Source: JAHDFB01 sp965658745 (lineage in GTDB: Bacteria > Bacteroidota > Bacteroidia > Chitinophagales > Saprospiraceae). From it: a DNA stretch of 64,000 nt. The notes beneath the pieces were generated by a model that saw nothing but the letters and a program-made list of their open reading frames with translations, did no database searches and was not told where the DNA came from. Positions 16,019 to 25,141 of this stretch are shown piece after piece. The translations under genes were made by a program, and so were the position numbers. The first letter of the stretch is position 1, and each line of letters begins with the position of its first letter. The stretch is from NCBI GenBank assembly GCA_965658745.1, contig CBFHTK010000010.1:1-64000 (forward strand), in the 5' to 3' direction.

Positions 16019-18499
16019 CTATAGATTTCCTCGAAGCGTGATACTTAGATGCCTACCCATTCCAGGTATGCCTGAGGCAAAAGGAACATAAAAATGGTCT
16101 AATATATTGTCTACGCCCAACTGAAGTTGAAGACGTGGAGTAATTGCATATTTCATTGATAGATGCAGCGTATACCATCCTAAACTACCTTCCGAAGTTG
16201 CAAATTCAGGATTGTCCGTAGAGTCCCCAAATCGCTCGATAGGCTTTAAAGCATTAAACCTAACACCTGTTTTGACCGTAAACTTCTTCTTGTTATAATC
16301 AATAAACAGTCGACCATAAGTTGGTGGTATGTGAGATAGGGGTCTTACGATTTCACCATCACTCACAACGTTACCCCTTAAAATATTCAGTCCAGCATCT
16401 AGATCAATATCCTTGCCCAGATCTTGCTTAACTTGAAGCGATAAACCTGTCATATAAGCTTGCTCGGCATTGACATTAGCTACAACTTGAAAGGTATCCT
16501 GCCCTAAAACAAAATTTGGACTTCCGTCCAAAAGTTGAAAATCTTCGCGGATAATCGTGTTTTCCAATCTAGTATAATATGCTGTGACCTTCCAATTTTG
16601 TTTGCTCGTTTCATACCCTAAACTAAGTTCACCGTTGTATGATCGCTCCGGTTTCAGCTCTGCATTGGGAACAGAAATTTCATCATTGCTTATACGCGTT
16701 TTTGCAATGTCATCTATGTTCGGAGCACGAAAGGAGGAACCTAGTAATCCTCTAAGTTTAAATTGCCTTGGTAATTTATATTGAAATCCAACTGCACCAT
16801 TCAGTGCATGGTTTCTATTTGTGATACCATCATAGAAATAATCTGGCCAAGTAAAGAAATCATCGGGCTTGAAACGCACTTGGACTTCATTGTAGTCGTA
16901 TCGAATTCCAGCATTGAATCTGTAGGGTTTCGTTTCGTCTATCCAATAGTATTGTCCATATGCCCCAGCCGAGTAGGTTCTTCCAAGATCATTTGCATAT
17001 CTAGTTAGCCCTCCAATACTCAGCTCAGCGTCCTCATATGTTGAGGTGTAAGCCACCGAATTTAGGTCATTAAAATTTCCATCTATGCCCACAAACCAGC
17101 GATGGCTCCCTCTCTCTCCGGAAAAATCTACGGTTGTATTCAGTATATTTAAAGTCTCGTCTTGTTGATCGATTACTTCCGAACCGAAGTTGCTATTAAT
17201 TCTAGCTTCTGTAGTATGTTGATATGCTGCTATCCACTGTACTTTTTTGAATAGTCGGTTGTTGTCGAAAAGGTAGTTAGACGCAATACTACTGAGTGCT
17301 CGATTTTGCGGACCATAATACCAAGATGAGTATCGAGGCTCTCCGTTTCTTGTTTCTGTCAGTGCATCATATCTAGGAATATTGGATGATGTCGAGAATT
17401 GATTGTTAAAAGTAAAACTTAGTCTATCGGAGGCTTGAAACTTGGCTTTTACCAATCCATCATATTGTCGATAACCTGTTGGAACTAGTCGAAGCGGATC
17501 CTCAGATTGTATTATTGCATCATCCGTAGTAGCATCTCCTTCTTCTACATATGAAAATCTCAAACCGTAGTCTGACTCATATACTGCTCTTCTATTCTGC
17601 CCAACTCTTTGATCTCCATAATCAGCAACCGTAAAGGATGTTAAAACGGCCCATTTATCTTTATAATAAGTCAAATCAAGGTGAGCAGAAAGCTCGTCAT
17701 TAGAAGAACCATATCTAGCATAGTAGGAACCTTCCAGCTCATGATCACGCATTCCAACATTAAGTGCTTTCGTCTGAAAATGCACTACTCCTCCCACTGC
17801 ATCGCTGCCATACATTAAGGAACTGGGACCAAATATAACTTCCATATTATCCAAAATCGCTGGATCAACAGTAATCGCATTTTGCAAATGTCCACTTCTG
17901 TAAATCGCATTATTCATGCGTACGCCATCTATTACTAGAAGTAGCTTGTTTGCTTCAAAACCCCTTACGATCGGGCTGCCTCCTCCCATTTGGGATTTCT
18001 GGACGTAAACGTTCGAAAGCGAGGCAAGCGCGTCTGCCGTTGTTTGTGCATTAACTAATTGGATATCCGTTTGAGCTATCGATGTTGATTCATAGGCTAG
18101 CTCATTTTGAGGAATATCGGTACGACCGATAAGTACCACTTCGTTCATTAACAAAGCGTCTTGTATCATGGTAACTTTATAGAAGCTTTCGACTAGCTCT
18201 TCTTTATCAATTTGAATAGTTTGATAACCTAAATACTGAAAGTAGAGAGGAAACGAGATTTCCGTCGCGATAGCCAATTCACCTTGCTGATCTGTCAGAC
18301 CAGCAAACGATTGATCTTCATTGTAGATATAAACACCTGTTAGTGCCTGATTTTCTGTGTCAGTTACCAAAATGGTCTGACCAGCAAGTTCTGAAAAAAA
18401 GCAAGTCAAAAAAGATAGGATGAAAAAGCAATTTACTAGAATGCGCTTTACGTATCTATGAGTATTTTGGCAGTCTAATCGTAAAGGTTGTACCCTCAT
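16019..18499 (-). CDS. TonB-dependent outer-membrane receptor
   Basis: An 826-residue gated beta-barrel transporter. After an N-terminal signal peptide with a rather long basic start, the order is a carboxypeptidase-regulatory-like domain (about 42-115), the plug with GGSPIVRGFEANKLLLVIDG (about 172-191) and SLMYGSDAVGGVVHF, and a 22-strand-type barrel ending in a terminal strand with ITLRGNL. The pattern fits iron-complex/heme or vitamin receptors rather than SusC; the ligand is unproven. Its first 44 bases overlap the end of the histidine kinase gene; the ATG at 18499 is the only usable start in frame. Last gene of a DUF3089-kinase-receptor operon. Confidence 0.92.
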   Translation of the reverse strand: MRVQPLRLDCQNTHRYVKRILVNCFFILSFLTCFFSELAGQTILVTDTENQALTGVYIYNEDQSFAGLTDQQGELAIATEISFPLYFQYLGYQTIQIDKEELVESFYKVTMIQDALLMNEVVLIGRTDIPQNELAYESTSIAQTDIQLVNAQTTADALASLSNVYVQKSQMGGGSPIVRGFEANKLLLVIDGVRMNNAIYRSGHLQNAITVDPAILDNMEVIFGPSSLMYGSDAVGGVVHFQTKALNVGMRDHELEGSYYARYGSSNDELSAHLDLTYYKDKWAVLTSFTVADYGDQRVGQNRRAVYESDYGLRFSYVEEGDATTDDAIIQSEDPLRLVPTGYRQYDGLVKAKFQASDRLSFTFNNQFSTSSNIPRYDALTETRNGEPRYSSWYYGPQNRALSSIASNYLFDNNRLFKKVQWIAAYQHTTEARINSNFGSEVIDQQDETLNILNTTVDFSGERGSHRWFVGIDGNFNDLNSVAYTSTYEDAELSIGGLTRYANDLGRTYSAGAYGQYYWIDETKPYRFNAGIRYDYNEVQVRFKPDDFFTWPDYFYDGITNRNHALNGAVGFQYKLPRQFKLRGLLGSSFRAPNIDDIAKTRISNDEISVPNAELKPERSYNGELSLGYETSKQNWKVTAYYTRLENTIIREDFQLLDGSPNFVLGQDTFQVVANVNAEQAYMTGLSLQVKQDLGKDIDLDAGLNILRGNVVSDGEIVRPLSHIPPTYGRLFIDYNKKKFTVKTGVRFNALKPIERFGDSTDNPEFATSEGSLGWYTLHLSMKYAITPRLQLQLGVDNILDHFYVPFASGIPGMGRHLSITLRGNL

Positions 18500-19613
18500 T
18501 AATCTTTGATTTTTTTACAAATATTTTTCCCTTATGGTATTCTTCGACGATTCTCTTAACGAGGGACAAGCCGAGTCCCCAGCCTCTAGTTTTGGTCGAA
18601 TATCCAGGTTGAAACACTGTTTTAAATTTATTGGCAGGAATTCCTTTTCCTGTGTCAGAAATATCTATGTAAAGATAATTCCCCTCTTCATAGGCCTCAG
18701 CTCCGATAACACCAGTATTACCCATTGCATCCAATGCATTCCGGATCAAATTCTCCAATACCCATTCAAATAAATGTACATTAATCGACCCGTAGACTGC
18801 TTGGGCATCCGAAGAAGGAAAATCAAATTCCATTCTCCTCGGTGCACGCTTCTCCATGTACTTACGGATAGAAATCAAAACCTCATTGATATCTGTCTTT
18901 TGCAATTCAGGTTTCGAACCAATCTTTGAAAATCGATCAGCTACCAACTCTAGGCGACTTACGTCGTGTTCCAATTCTTGCACGATTTCAAGTTGCTCTT
19001 GATTGTCGTCAATGGTCAATTTCATCGTTTCTAACCATGCCATAATCGCACTTATCGGTGTACCCAATTGATGCGCTGTTTCCTTAGCCATCCCTGCCCA
19101 AACTCTGTTCTGTTCAGCTTTTTTACTTCGCCCAAAAGCCAAGTATCCAAAAGTCACAAATGATATCACCATCAACATCTGGATGAATGGATAGAACTGG
19201 ATTAATCGATATAACTTGGTTCTCGTATAGTAGATCTTTTTTGCATATCCTTCTCCTTCGATAGGCTCAAATCCGTTTGCAAGAAGTCGATCAACAACTG
19301 CTCGGAGATAGTCTTGATCTTCATTGTTGCTTTCGCCAAAATTTGTCCCTTTCAATTCGCCCATTTCATTCTCAATAATGGTAGGGATGGCATTGTTGAA
19401 TGTTATTTCTTGTTCAAGTTCGAAAGTAGCTTCAAGGTTTTCGTCCTCGTAAATATTCTTTAGTGCTATGGCATACAACCTTGCGTTTTTATCTTCGTTT
19501 TTCGCTAGATTGGATGATAGGTAATATGAATACAAGAGGGTTACGATCACGATCAGTGCACCTGCAACAGCAAGAATAATTTTCCAATAAGATCTTTTTT
19601 CGTAAATATCCAC
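18456..19613 (-). CDS. Membrane sensor histidine kinase (orphan)
   Basis: A 385-residue two-pass sensor. TM1 (about 11-33), a periplasmic region of about 105 residues, TM2 (about 140-160), then an H-box AKETAHQLGTPISAIMAW with His181, the N-box ENLIRNALDAMG, G1 DTGKGIP and G2 GWGLGLSLVKRI. The HQLGTP form of the H-box is common in Bacteroidota kinases. The start is a GTG at 19613, preceded by GGAAG 7 bases upstream; a stop in frame 11 codons earlier excludes longer versions. There is no response regulator gene beside it; it is enclosed by a DUF3089 lipoprotein gene and the TonB receptor gene. Confidence 0.9.
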   Translation of the reverse strand: MDIYEKRSYWKIILAVAGALIVIVTLLYSYYLSSNLAKNEDKNARLYAIALKNIYEDENLEATFELEQEITFNNAIPTIIENEMGELKGTNFGESNNEDQDYLRAVVDRLLANGFEPIEGEGYAKKIYYTRTKLYRLIQFYPFIQMLMVISFVTFGYLAFGRSKKAEQNRVWAGMAKETAHQLGTPISAIMAWLETMKLTIDDNQEQLEIVQELEHDVSRLELVADRFSKIGSKPELQKTDINEVLISIRKYMEKRAPRRMEFDFPSSDAQAVYGSINVHLFEWVLENLIRNALDAMGNTGVIGAEAYEEGNYLYIDISDTGKGIPANKFKTVFQPGYSTKTRGWGLGLSLVKRIVEEYHKGKIFVKKSKINEGTTFTIRLPKYS

Positions 19614-19646
19614 TGTTACTTCCTTCGTTCGAAATACAATATCCGA

Positions 19647-20684
19647 CTATTTGTTCCCTACAAAAATATCCACTCGATTTTGAGCATTCTCTCGGATACT
19701 CACATAGTATAGATTTATATCTCCACGGTGATAATTTCTTGTTGTTAAAAGCCATGAACCCTTAAATTTGGGCTTGTTTGTCCACAATATGCTCTTGTGA
19801 ATTTGTGCGCCCACTAGGCCTTCAACGGGCTTCACTTTAAAATCCGTTAGTACCGTACCGGGATTCTCCTCAGCAGGAACCCATTCTGTGTCTGTCGTCC
19901 AAGACAGCGGGTTTGTATTTAATACTCTGTAATTCGCTTCTTTCTTAAGTTTTTTGGGCTCAAAGCCCTTCTTGTAGGTTCTCCATCCTACTAGGCAACC
20001 TACATCATTTGCCGTTTCACAAGGTTGCAAAGATTCATAACGATCCAAATCTACCGGAATTCCAATCAAATATGCTCCTACGAGCCTCATTTGTAGTGGT
20101 TTACCATCAAAAAACTCCTCAAGCAATCTCGATGTGTGGGTAGTTCCTTGTGAATGAGAGGCAATAATTATTGGTCTTCCATTATTATAATGACTCATGT
20201 AGTACGCAAAAGACTCTTTCACGTCTTCGTAGGCAAGTTCGAACGCTTTTTTAGCTGATAAAGAATCTTTGTGGGTATATGCATTGATATGTGCCTGTCT
20301 ATATCTTGGAACAAAAACTCTACCAGCTCCATTAAATGCGCTAGCTTGTAATTTGACTGCCAAATCATCAACCTCTTGATTATGCTTATCGAGATCAATG
20401 GGAGCATTCCAACGATCATAATCTTTGTCTCCAAAATATAAGGTGGGATATACAAAAAAGACATCTGCTTTAGCAGTAGATTGCATATCTTTCAATCCTT
20501 TTGGAGTCAGATCTGCATTGTCTTCCTTGGTAGGCAAAGCTGCCCAGTTCTTCTCGAGACTGTAGTCAGGTGCTGATTTTATTGTCTGATCTGCATAAGT
20601 ACCCCTGGGCATCGTCATACAAGATGCAAGACTGAAAACTATAAATGTTAAAAACGAAAGAGATTTAACGTAATAAAATGACAT
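19647..20684 (-). CDS. DUF3089-family alpha/beta-hydrolase lipoprotein
   Basis: A 345-residue predicted lipoprotein: the signal sequence ends in the lipobox LASC (Cys22). The body matches DUF3089, an alpha/beta-hydrolase-like family. VFFVYPTLYFGDKDYDRWNAP (split here at its family core VFFVYPTL) and PRYRQAHINAY precede the nucleophile elbow ASHSQGTTH with the presumed catalytic Ser. No enzymatic activity is assigned in the family. It is the first gene of an operon with the histidine kinase (33-base gap) and the TonB receptor, under a promoter with an operator-like inverted repeat. Confidence 0.82.
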   Translation of the reverse strand: MSFYYVKSLSFLTFIVFSLASCMTMPRGTYADQTIKSAPDYSLEKNWAALPTKEDNADLTPKGLKDMQSTAKADVFFVYPTLYFGDKDYDRWNAPIDLDKHNQEVDDLAVKLQASAFNGAGRVFVPRYRQAHINAYTHKDSLSAKKAFELAYEDVKESFAYYMSHYNNGRPIIIASHSQGTTHTSRLLEEFFDGKPLQMRLVGAYLIGIPVDLDRYESLQPCETANDVGCLVGWRTYKKGFEPKKLKKEANYRVLNTNPLSWTTDTEWVPAEENPGTVLTDFKVKPVEGLVGAQIHKSILWTNKPKFKGSWLLTTRNYHRGDINLYYVSIRENAQNRVDIFVGNK

Positions 20685-20713
20685 AGTCTACTAATATTAA
20701 AAAATATACCGCA

Positions 20714-20781
20714 CAAATGTAATATGAATAATTCACACTTTTACGAACAGTCAATGAACGAACCAGACAGTCTTGTTCGTA
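20714..20781 (-). promoter_or_regulatory. Promoter with operator-like inverted repeat for the DUF3089-kinase-receptor operon
   Basis: On the minus strand TACATTTG (plus 20714-20721) matches the -7 consensus 30 bases before the DUF3089 ATG. Just upstream lies a perfect 8-base inverted repeat, TACGAACA (20742-20749) and TGTTCGTA (20774-20781), with a 24-base spacer covering the -33 area. A bound dimer there would control the operon; the regulator is unknown. Confidence 0.45.
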
Positions 20782-20892
20782 TATAGAATTACGTTATTAC
20801 AATAAACAATGCTTAGCTTACAGCTTCAGACAAAAGGTACATATTTGGATATCTAAAGAAATCGAAAACATGGAGAAAAAACGATTTGCACT

Positions 20893-21807
20893 CTATAAGA
20901 CGTCGAATCTTGGAGCAATATATTTCATACCCTCTTCTAGTCGATCGTAAGATGCTTGACTCAATGGCATCAATGGAAGCCTTACTTCCTTACTTCCAAA
21001 ACCCAACAATTCGCATGCCGCCTTGATTCCAGCTGGATTTCCTTCATTGTAAATCCATTGATAGATTGAAAACAATTCATGTTGGTATTTCACTGCCTCT
21101 TTATAATTCTCCTTTAAGGCAAGATCAATCATCTGCTTTGTTTCCGCGGGAAAAGCATTTCCTATGACTGAGATAAGGCCTTCAACACCATTTGCCATCA
21201 TTGCCAATGCCAATTCATCATCACCCGAAGCAACAAAGAAATCCTTTGGCTTATTTTTGGTGATATGAATCGTCTGAATTAGATCTCCAGCTGCCTCTTT
21301 TAGTCCAATAAAAACATCTGAATCTTTTGCCAATCTAGTAGAAGTCTGCCATTCGAGATTGGAACGGGTTCGACCAGGTACATTATATATGATTATCGGA
21401 AGTGGGCTCTTTTCTGCAATTGCCATAAAGTGTTGATACATGCCTTCCTGAGGTGGCTTCACATAAGAAGGAGCTGAAATCATCAAACTGTCAAGCCCGG
21501 TTAGATCAAACTGTTCAATTTTATCAATAACATCAGATGTGTAAATGTCACTCAGGTTTCCCGCTACGACAGGAACTCGTTTATCAACATGCTCTACCAC
21601 AAATCGTAATATTTCTTTCTGCTCTTTCTCGCTTAGTAGATTACCTTCTCCTGTTGATCCCAATGCAACGATGTAATCTACCCCGTTGTCAATCTTGTGA
21701 TGCACGAGGCGTTCTAGATTGTGAAAGTCAATCTTACCATCTTTGAAAGGAGTTGTTATCGCAACTCCTAATCCAGTATACTTTTTATATGTTTCTTGGC
21801 TACGCAT
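20893..21807 (-). CDS. dapA: 4-hydroxy-tetrahydrodipicolinate synthase
   Basis: Condenses pyruvate with aspartate semialdehyde in the lysine/diaminopimelate pathway (cytoplasm, TIM barrel, 304 residues). The signature STGE (51-54), the catalytic Tyr141 in IIIYNVPGRT and the Schiff-base Lys170 in GLKEAAGD are in place. The closely related N-acetylneuraminate lyases share this fold, but the GSTGEGNLLS loop and the phosphate-like site favour DapA. The DUF6913-like gene lies 5 bases upstream, so the two are co-transcribed. Confidence 0.93.
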   Translation of the reverse strand: MRSQETYKKYTGLGVAITTPFKDGKIDFHNLERLVHHKIDNGVDYIVALGSTGEGNLLSEKEQKEILRFVVEHVDKRVPVVAGNLSDIYTSDVIDKIEQFDLTGLDSLMISAPSYVKPPQEGMYQHFMAIAEKSPLPIIIYNVPGRTRSNLEWQTSTRLAKDSDVFIGLKEAAGDLIQTIHITKNKPKDFFVASGDDELALAMMANGVEGLISVIGNAFPAETKQMIDLALKENYKEAVKYQHELFSIYQWIYNEGNPAGIKAACELLGFGSKEVRLPLMPLSQASYDRLEEGMKYIAPRFDVL

Positions 21808-21812
21808 ATTTG

Positions 21813-22337
21813 TTAGATTGATAGTTTATCTAGAGTTTCTTGAATGTCTGAAAATATCTTCTTTACGTTTGCATTTTCTTCAAGATCTATTACCAGATCG
21901 TAGAACTCGACTTCATCTGGAAGTAAGCCAATCTTAAATTTTGCACTTGAAACGGCATTGAGGAAATGTAGATGCTGTTTTTTCGCTGGATTTATGGTAA
22001 TAAGGATATTGTAAGGTTTATTCAGAAAAGCATCTACCTTATCACCTTGCGGCACTTGAAACCAGTTGATATCTTTTCGACAGAACTTTCCAGTATCGTC
22101 AATATTTTCCTCAAAATCTTTTATGTCGACAAAAGAAAAGGTTTCTACTGACTTACCGTTCTTGGTCCATTTATCTACATATGACTGAAGTTCTTTGGGG
22201 TTTGAAATTTGACTGTCGTCAAAGAGCATTCCTATAGACTTTACCTTGTTTTGGTTCACGACCTTTTTATCAGCCTGGAGTGAGCTCAATCTTGATTTGA
22301 GTTTATAATTGAACAATCTATCTTTAAGCCATTTCAT
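21813..22337 (-). CDS. DUF6913-like conserved protein
   Basis: A 174-residue soluble protein of a Bacteroidota-specific family that I recall sitting next to dapA in other members. It starts at the ATG at 22337 (a GTG directly before it is also in frame). The N-terminus is basic and helical (MKWLKDRLFNYKLKSRL), followed by an alpha/beta core with IGMLFDDSQ, the pattern FCRKDINWFQVP and YNILITINPAKKQHLHFL. No catalytic motif is recognised. It is 18 bases downstream of accA and 5 upstream of dapA, so it probably belongs to an accA-DUF6913-dapA transcript. Confidence 0.72.
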   Translation of the reverse strand: MKWLKDRLFNYKLKSRLSSLQADKKVVNQNKVKSIGMLFDDSQISNPKELQSYVDKWTKNGKSVETFSFVDIKDFEENIDDTGKFCRKDINWFQVPQGDKVDAFLNKPYNILITINPAKKQHLHFLNAVSSAKFKIGLLPDEVEFYDLVIDLEENANVKKIFSDIQETLDKLSI

Positions 22338-22358
22338 CACCTCTTATTTCTACCCTAC

Positions 22359-23468
22359 CTACTTCTCTCCAGTATCACTTTGTTGGGCTTCTTTATTTTC
22401 TGTTTTGCTGACTTTCTTTGCCTTTGTGTCCTTTTTTGCTTTTGCCTCCTTTTTAGTAGACTTGTCCGGCTGCTCTTCTGCTTCTGTATTCGATTCAGCT
22501 TGCTTTTCGACCTCGCTATGCAGAGACACCCTACCCATCTTACTGTACTTATCAATACGTTGAGCCACTAGGGTATCTTTGTCAATTGCCATTAAGCTCT
22601 GAAGTTCTTTCTTGATGTGTAACCTAAGAATTCTTGCCATTTTCTCTCGATCTGTGTGAGCACCTCCTAGTGGTTCCTTAACGACATCATCAACCAATCC
22701 AAAAGACATCATATCTTCAGGAGTTAATTTCAATGACTCTGCGGCTTTCTCTTTGTAGTCCCATGATCTCCAAAGAATTGAAGAACAAGATTCAGGGGAG
22801 ATCACAGAATACCAGGTATTTTCCATCATGAATACTCGATCTCCTAGCCCAATTCCAAGTGCCCCTCCAGACGCACCTTCACCGATTACATAACACAAAA
22901 TAGGTGTTTTCAACTGAGCCATTTCAAAAAGATTCCGAGCAATTGCTTCTGCTTGACCTCTCTCTTCCGCTTCGATTCCCGGATATGCGCCAGGTGTATC
23001 AATTAAACAGATTACAGGTAAACTAAATCGTTCAGCCAACTTCATGAGTCGAAGTGCTTTCCGATATCCTTCGGGGTTGGCCATACCAAAATTACGGAAC
23101 TGCCGCATTTTTGTATTAACGCCTTTTTGATGACCCATGATCACGCAAGGTTGACCGTTGATTTTACCTATTCCGCCAACAATTGCCTTGTCATCTTTGA
23201 ATGTTCGATCTCCATGCAATTCAACGAAGTTCTTACACATTTCATTGATGTAATATAATGTGTATGGTCGCTGTGGATGACGAGATAGTTGTACTCGTTC
23301 CCATCTTGACAGGCTCTCAAATATCTCCTTGCGCTTATTATTGATCTTCTTCTGCAGTTCATCAATCTTATCGCTAACATCTATATCACCCTCCGCCTCG
23401 ATTTGTTGGAATTTCTCCAGTTGCTCGTGTAGGCTTTCCAGCGGCTTTTCGAATTCTAAAAAAACCAT
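22359..23468 (-). CDS. accA: Acetyl-CoA carboxylase carboxyltransferase alpha subunit, with charged C-terminal tail
   Basis: The alpha subunit of the carboxyltransferase transfers CO2 from carboxybiotin to acetyl-CoA in fatty-acid synthesis. Residues 1 to about 318 follow the AccA pattern: HPQRPYTLYYI, FVELHGDRTFKDDKA, IGHQKG-type MGHQKGVNTK, CLIDTPGAYPGIEAEERGQ (20-residue core) and GEGASGGALGIG. The remaining 50 or so residues are an added tail rich in Lys, Glu and Ala (for example KKEAKAKKDTKAKKVSK) that ordinary 315-320-residue AccA proteins lack. The core looks intact and active. First gene of a likely accA-DUF6913-dapA operon. Confidence 0.93.
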   Translation of the reverse strand: MVFLEFEKPLESLHEQLEKFQQIEAEGDIDVSDKIDELQKKINNKRKEIFESLSRWERVQLSRHPQRPYTLYYINEMCKNFVELHGDRTFKDDKAIVGGIGKINGQPCVIMGHQKGVNTKMRQFRNFGMANPEGYRKALRLMKLAERFSLPVICLIDTPGAYPGIEAEERGQAEAIARNLFEMAQLKTPILCYVIGEGASGGALGIGLGDRVFMMENTWYSVISPESCSSILWRSWDYKEKAAESLKLTPEDMMSFGLVDDVVKEPLGGAHTDREKMARILRLHIKKELQSLMAIDKDTLVAQRIDKYSKMGRVSLHSEVEKQAESNTEAEEQPDKSTKKEAKAKKDTKAKKVSKTENKEAQQSDTGEK

Positions 23469-23636
23469 AATTTGTTAATCGTTTTTAGCAAAAACTTTAA
23501 TAAATAAGGAACTCTAGCTGATAGTTCGACTATTCTTTTATTTCAAAAACACTGTAAAAGAAACTAAATAAATCGATTTTTCTAACTTAAAAGCGCCCGA
23601 TTACTTTGCTCGTGGGATGGCAAAAATAGACTTTTT

Positions 23637-24344
23637 TTAGATACTGCCTTGGATTTCTTCAGCTCTTTGAAAATAGCTAGAGCTAGTAGGGATTCTCTTC
23701 AATAAAGCTTTCGCTTGATCTACTTCACCTCGTTTGAGGTAGCTCAAGCCTTCATACCAATTGGCAGTTGCATTCATATGAGGATACTTCTCCCTTAAGA
23801 AATCAAAATATGCAGTCGATTCTTCGTAAGACTCAGTTTCGGCGAATGATATTGCCTGCGCAAGCAAGATCTGACTTTGCACTGCTGGATCGTACTCTGT
23901 ACCTATTGTATCTAAAAGCTGTAGGACTAAATCAAATTTATTTTCTGCAAAAGCCTCAAAACCTCTCTGATTATATTCAGTAAGTGCTCCTGTTCCTTTT
24001 GTTTTTAGCATCATTGCTGGAACTGAAAATTCACTAGCATAAATCTGTTCCGGAGTTACTGGTTTTTCGAAAAACTTGCCAAAATAGAGAAAGGCTAATA
24101 TTAAAGTTAAAATAAGTATCACAAACAAAACTATTGTAGTCGGAGGCTTTCTTTTGTATTCATTTGGAAGCTCCGTATTTTGTTTGTTCACTCTATCGTC
24201 GAGATGCTGTTGCTTGACTACATACTCTTGATATGCACTCTCAATTTCTGAATTCTCAGCCATTTCAGTTTCAAAAGCAAGGCGCTCCTTCTCTGACATA
24301 GACCCTTCTAGGTATTTCGCAAACTTATTTAATTCTTCTTCCAT
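23637..24344 (-). CDS. Membrane-anchored tetratricopeptide protein with anti-sigma-like N-terminus
   Basis: A 235-residue protein. Residues 1-65 resemble the N-terminal domain of Bacteroidota anti-sigma-like or zf-HC2-like proteins (FAKYLEGSMSEKERLAFETE...), without the zinc ligands. One transmembrane helix (about 69-89) follows, then a periplasmic alpha-helical part with tetratricopeptide-type pairs (ALTEYNQRGFEAFAENKFDL, QAISFAETESYEESTAYF, WYEGLSYLKRGEVDQAKALL). A domain of this kind usually accompanies an ECF sigma factor gene, but none is adjacent. The function is not assigned. Confidence 0.7.
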   Translation of the reverse strand: MEEELNKFAKYLEGSMSEKERLAFETEMAENSEIESAYQEYVVKQQHLDDRVNKQNTELPNEYKRKPPTTIVLFVILILTLILAFLYFGKFFEKPVTPEQIYASEFSVPAMMLKTKGTGALTEYNQRGFEAFAENKFDLVLQLLDTIGTEYDPAVQSQILLAQAISFAETESYEESTAYFDFLREKYPHMNATANWYEGLSYLKRGEVDQAKALLKRIPTSSSYFQRAEEIQGSI

Positions 24345-24581
24345 CTTGATCCCTTTTAGAGTGATTCCCGAGATTCATAATTTTATCGATAGTACTTGGT
24401 TTTCTTCCTCAAGCATAAAATTCTCCAAGTTTTTTCTTGATTAATCGACAATTATATTAATGATAAAATCTTTGAAAACATGTCAATCCTTCAGCTAGGA
24501 CATTGTCTTGTTTTTTCAATCTTTGAATGACCAGAATAGATGCTGGGATTCTTCAATTGATTTGCAACAAACTTTAATTAG

Positions 24582-25139
24582 TTACTTCTTCCATTTTATA
24601 TTACAGCCCATACTAGGATATTGATCTATGCTAACGGTTTCACCCGATAAAACTGTATCTATTGCTGCTCGGAGATCCTCTCCTGTAACTGGAACATCCA
24701 TTCCTGGTCTACTAGAATCCAATCGACCTCGATATGCCAAATTATCATTCTGATCAAAAAGATAAAAATCTGGCGTACAGGCTGCATCATATGCCTTCGC
24801 TACATCTTGAGATTCATCGTAGCAGTAAGGAAAAGTAAATTGAAGTACTTTGCTAACAATCGCCATCTTATCAGGGCTATCCTCTGTATAATTCTCAACA
24901 TCATTACTGCTGATCGCCACAACTCCAATACCTTGCTTTTGATAGTCGTTGGCTAGTCTCACGATTTCTTGAAAAACGTGTATCACATACGGACAGTGAT
25001 TACAAATAAACATTACAATAGTACCATTCTCCCCTTTCACATCTTGAAACTTGACGTTTTTATCCATATTCACTGCAGGCAAATCAAAATCTGGTGCTTT
25101 GATGCCTAAATCAAGCATATTACTCGGTGTTAAAGCCAT
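24582..25139 (-). CDS. Thioredoxin-fold (AhpC/TSA-like) redox protein
   Basis: A 185-residue thioredoxin-like protein of the TlpA/AhpC group. The strand GTIVMFICNHCPYVIHV carries a CNHC active site in the CxxC position, unusual for having His as the third residue and followed by the cis-Pro-like YV. Later elements VVAISSNDVE, FPYCYDESQDVAKAY and TPDFYLFDQNDNLAYRG (with the conserved TPD) match the family. There is no signal peptide, so it is cytoplasmic. It is the third gene of a tight operon (2-base gap) behind the M15 peptidase. A peroxidase or general disulfide role is likely but not proven. Confidence 0.85.
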   Translation of the reverse strand: MALTPSNMLDLGIKAPDFDLPAVNMDKNVKFQDVKGENGTIVMFICNHCPYVIHVFQEIVRLANDYQKQGIGVVAISSNDVENYTEDSPDKMAIVSKVLQFTFPYCYDESQDVAKAYDAACTPDFYLFDQNDNLAYRGRLDSSRPGMDVPVTGEDLRAAIDTVLSGETVSIDQYPSMGCNIKWKK

Positions 25140-25141
25140 AA

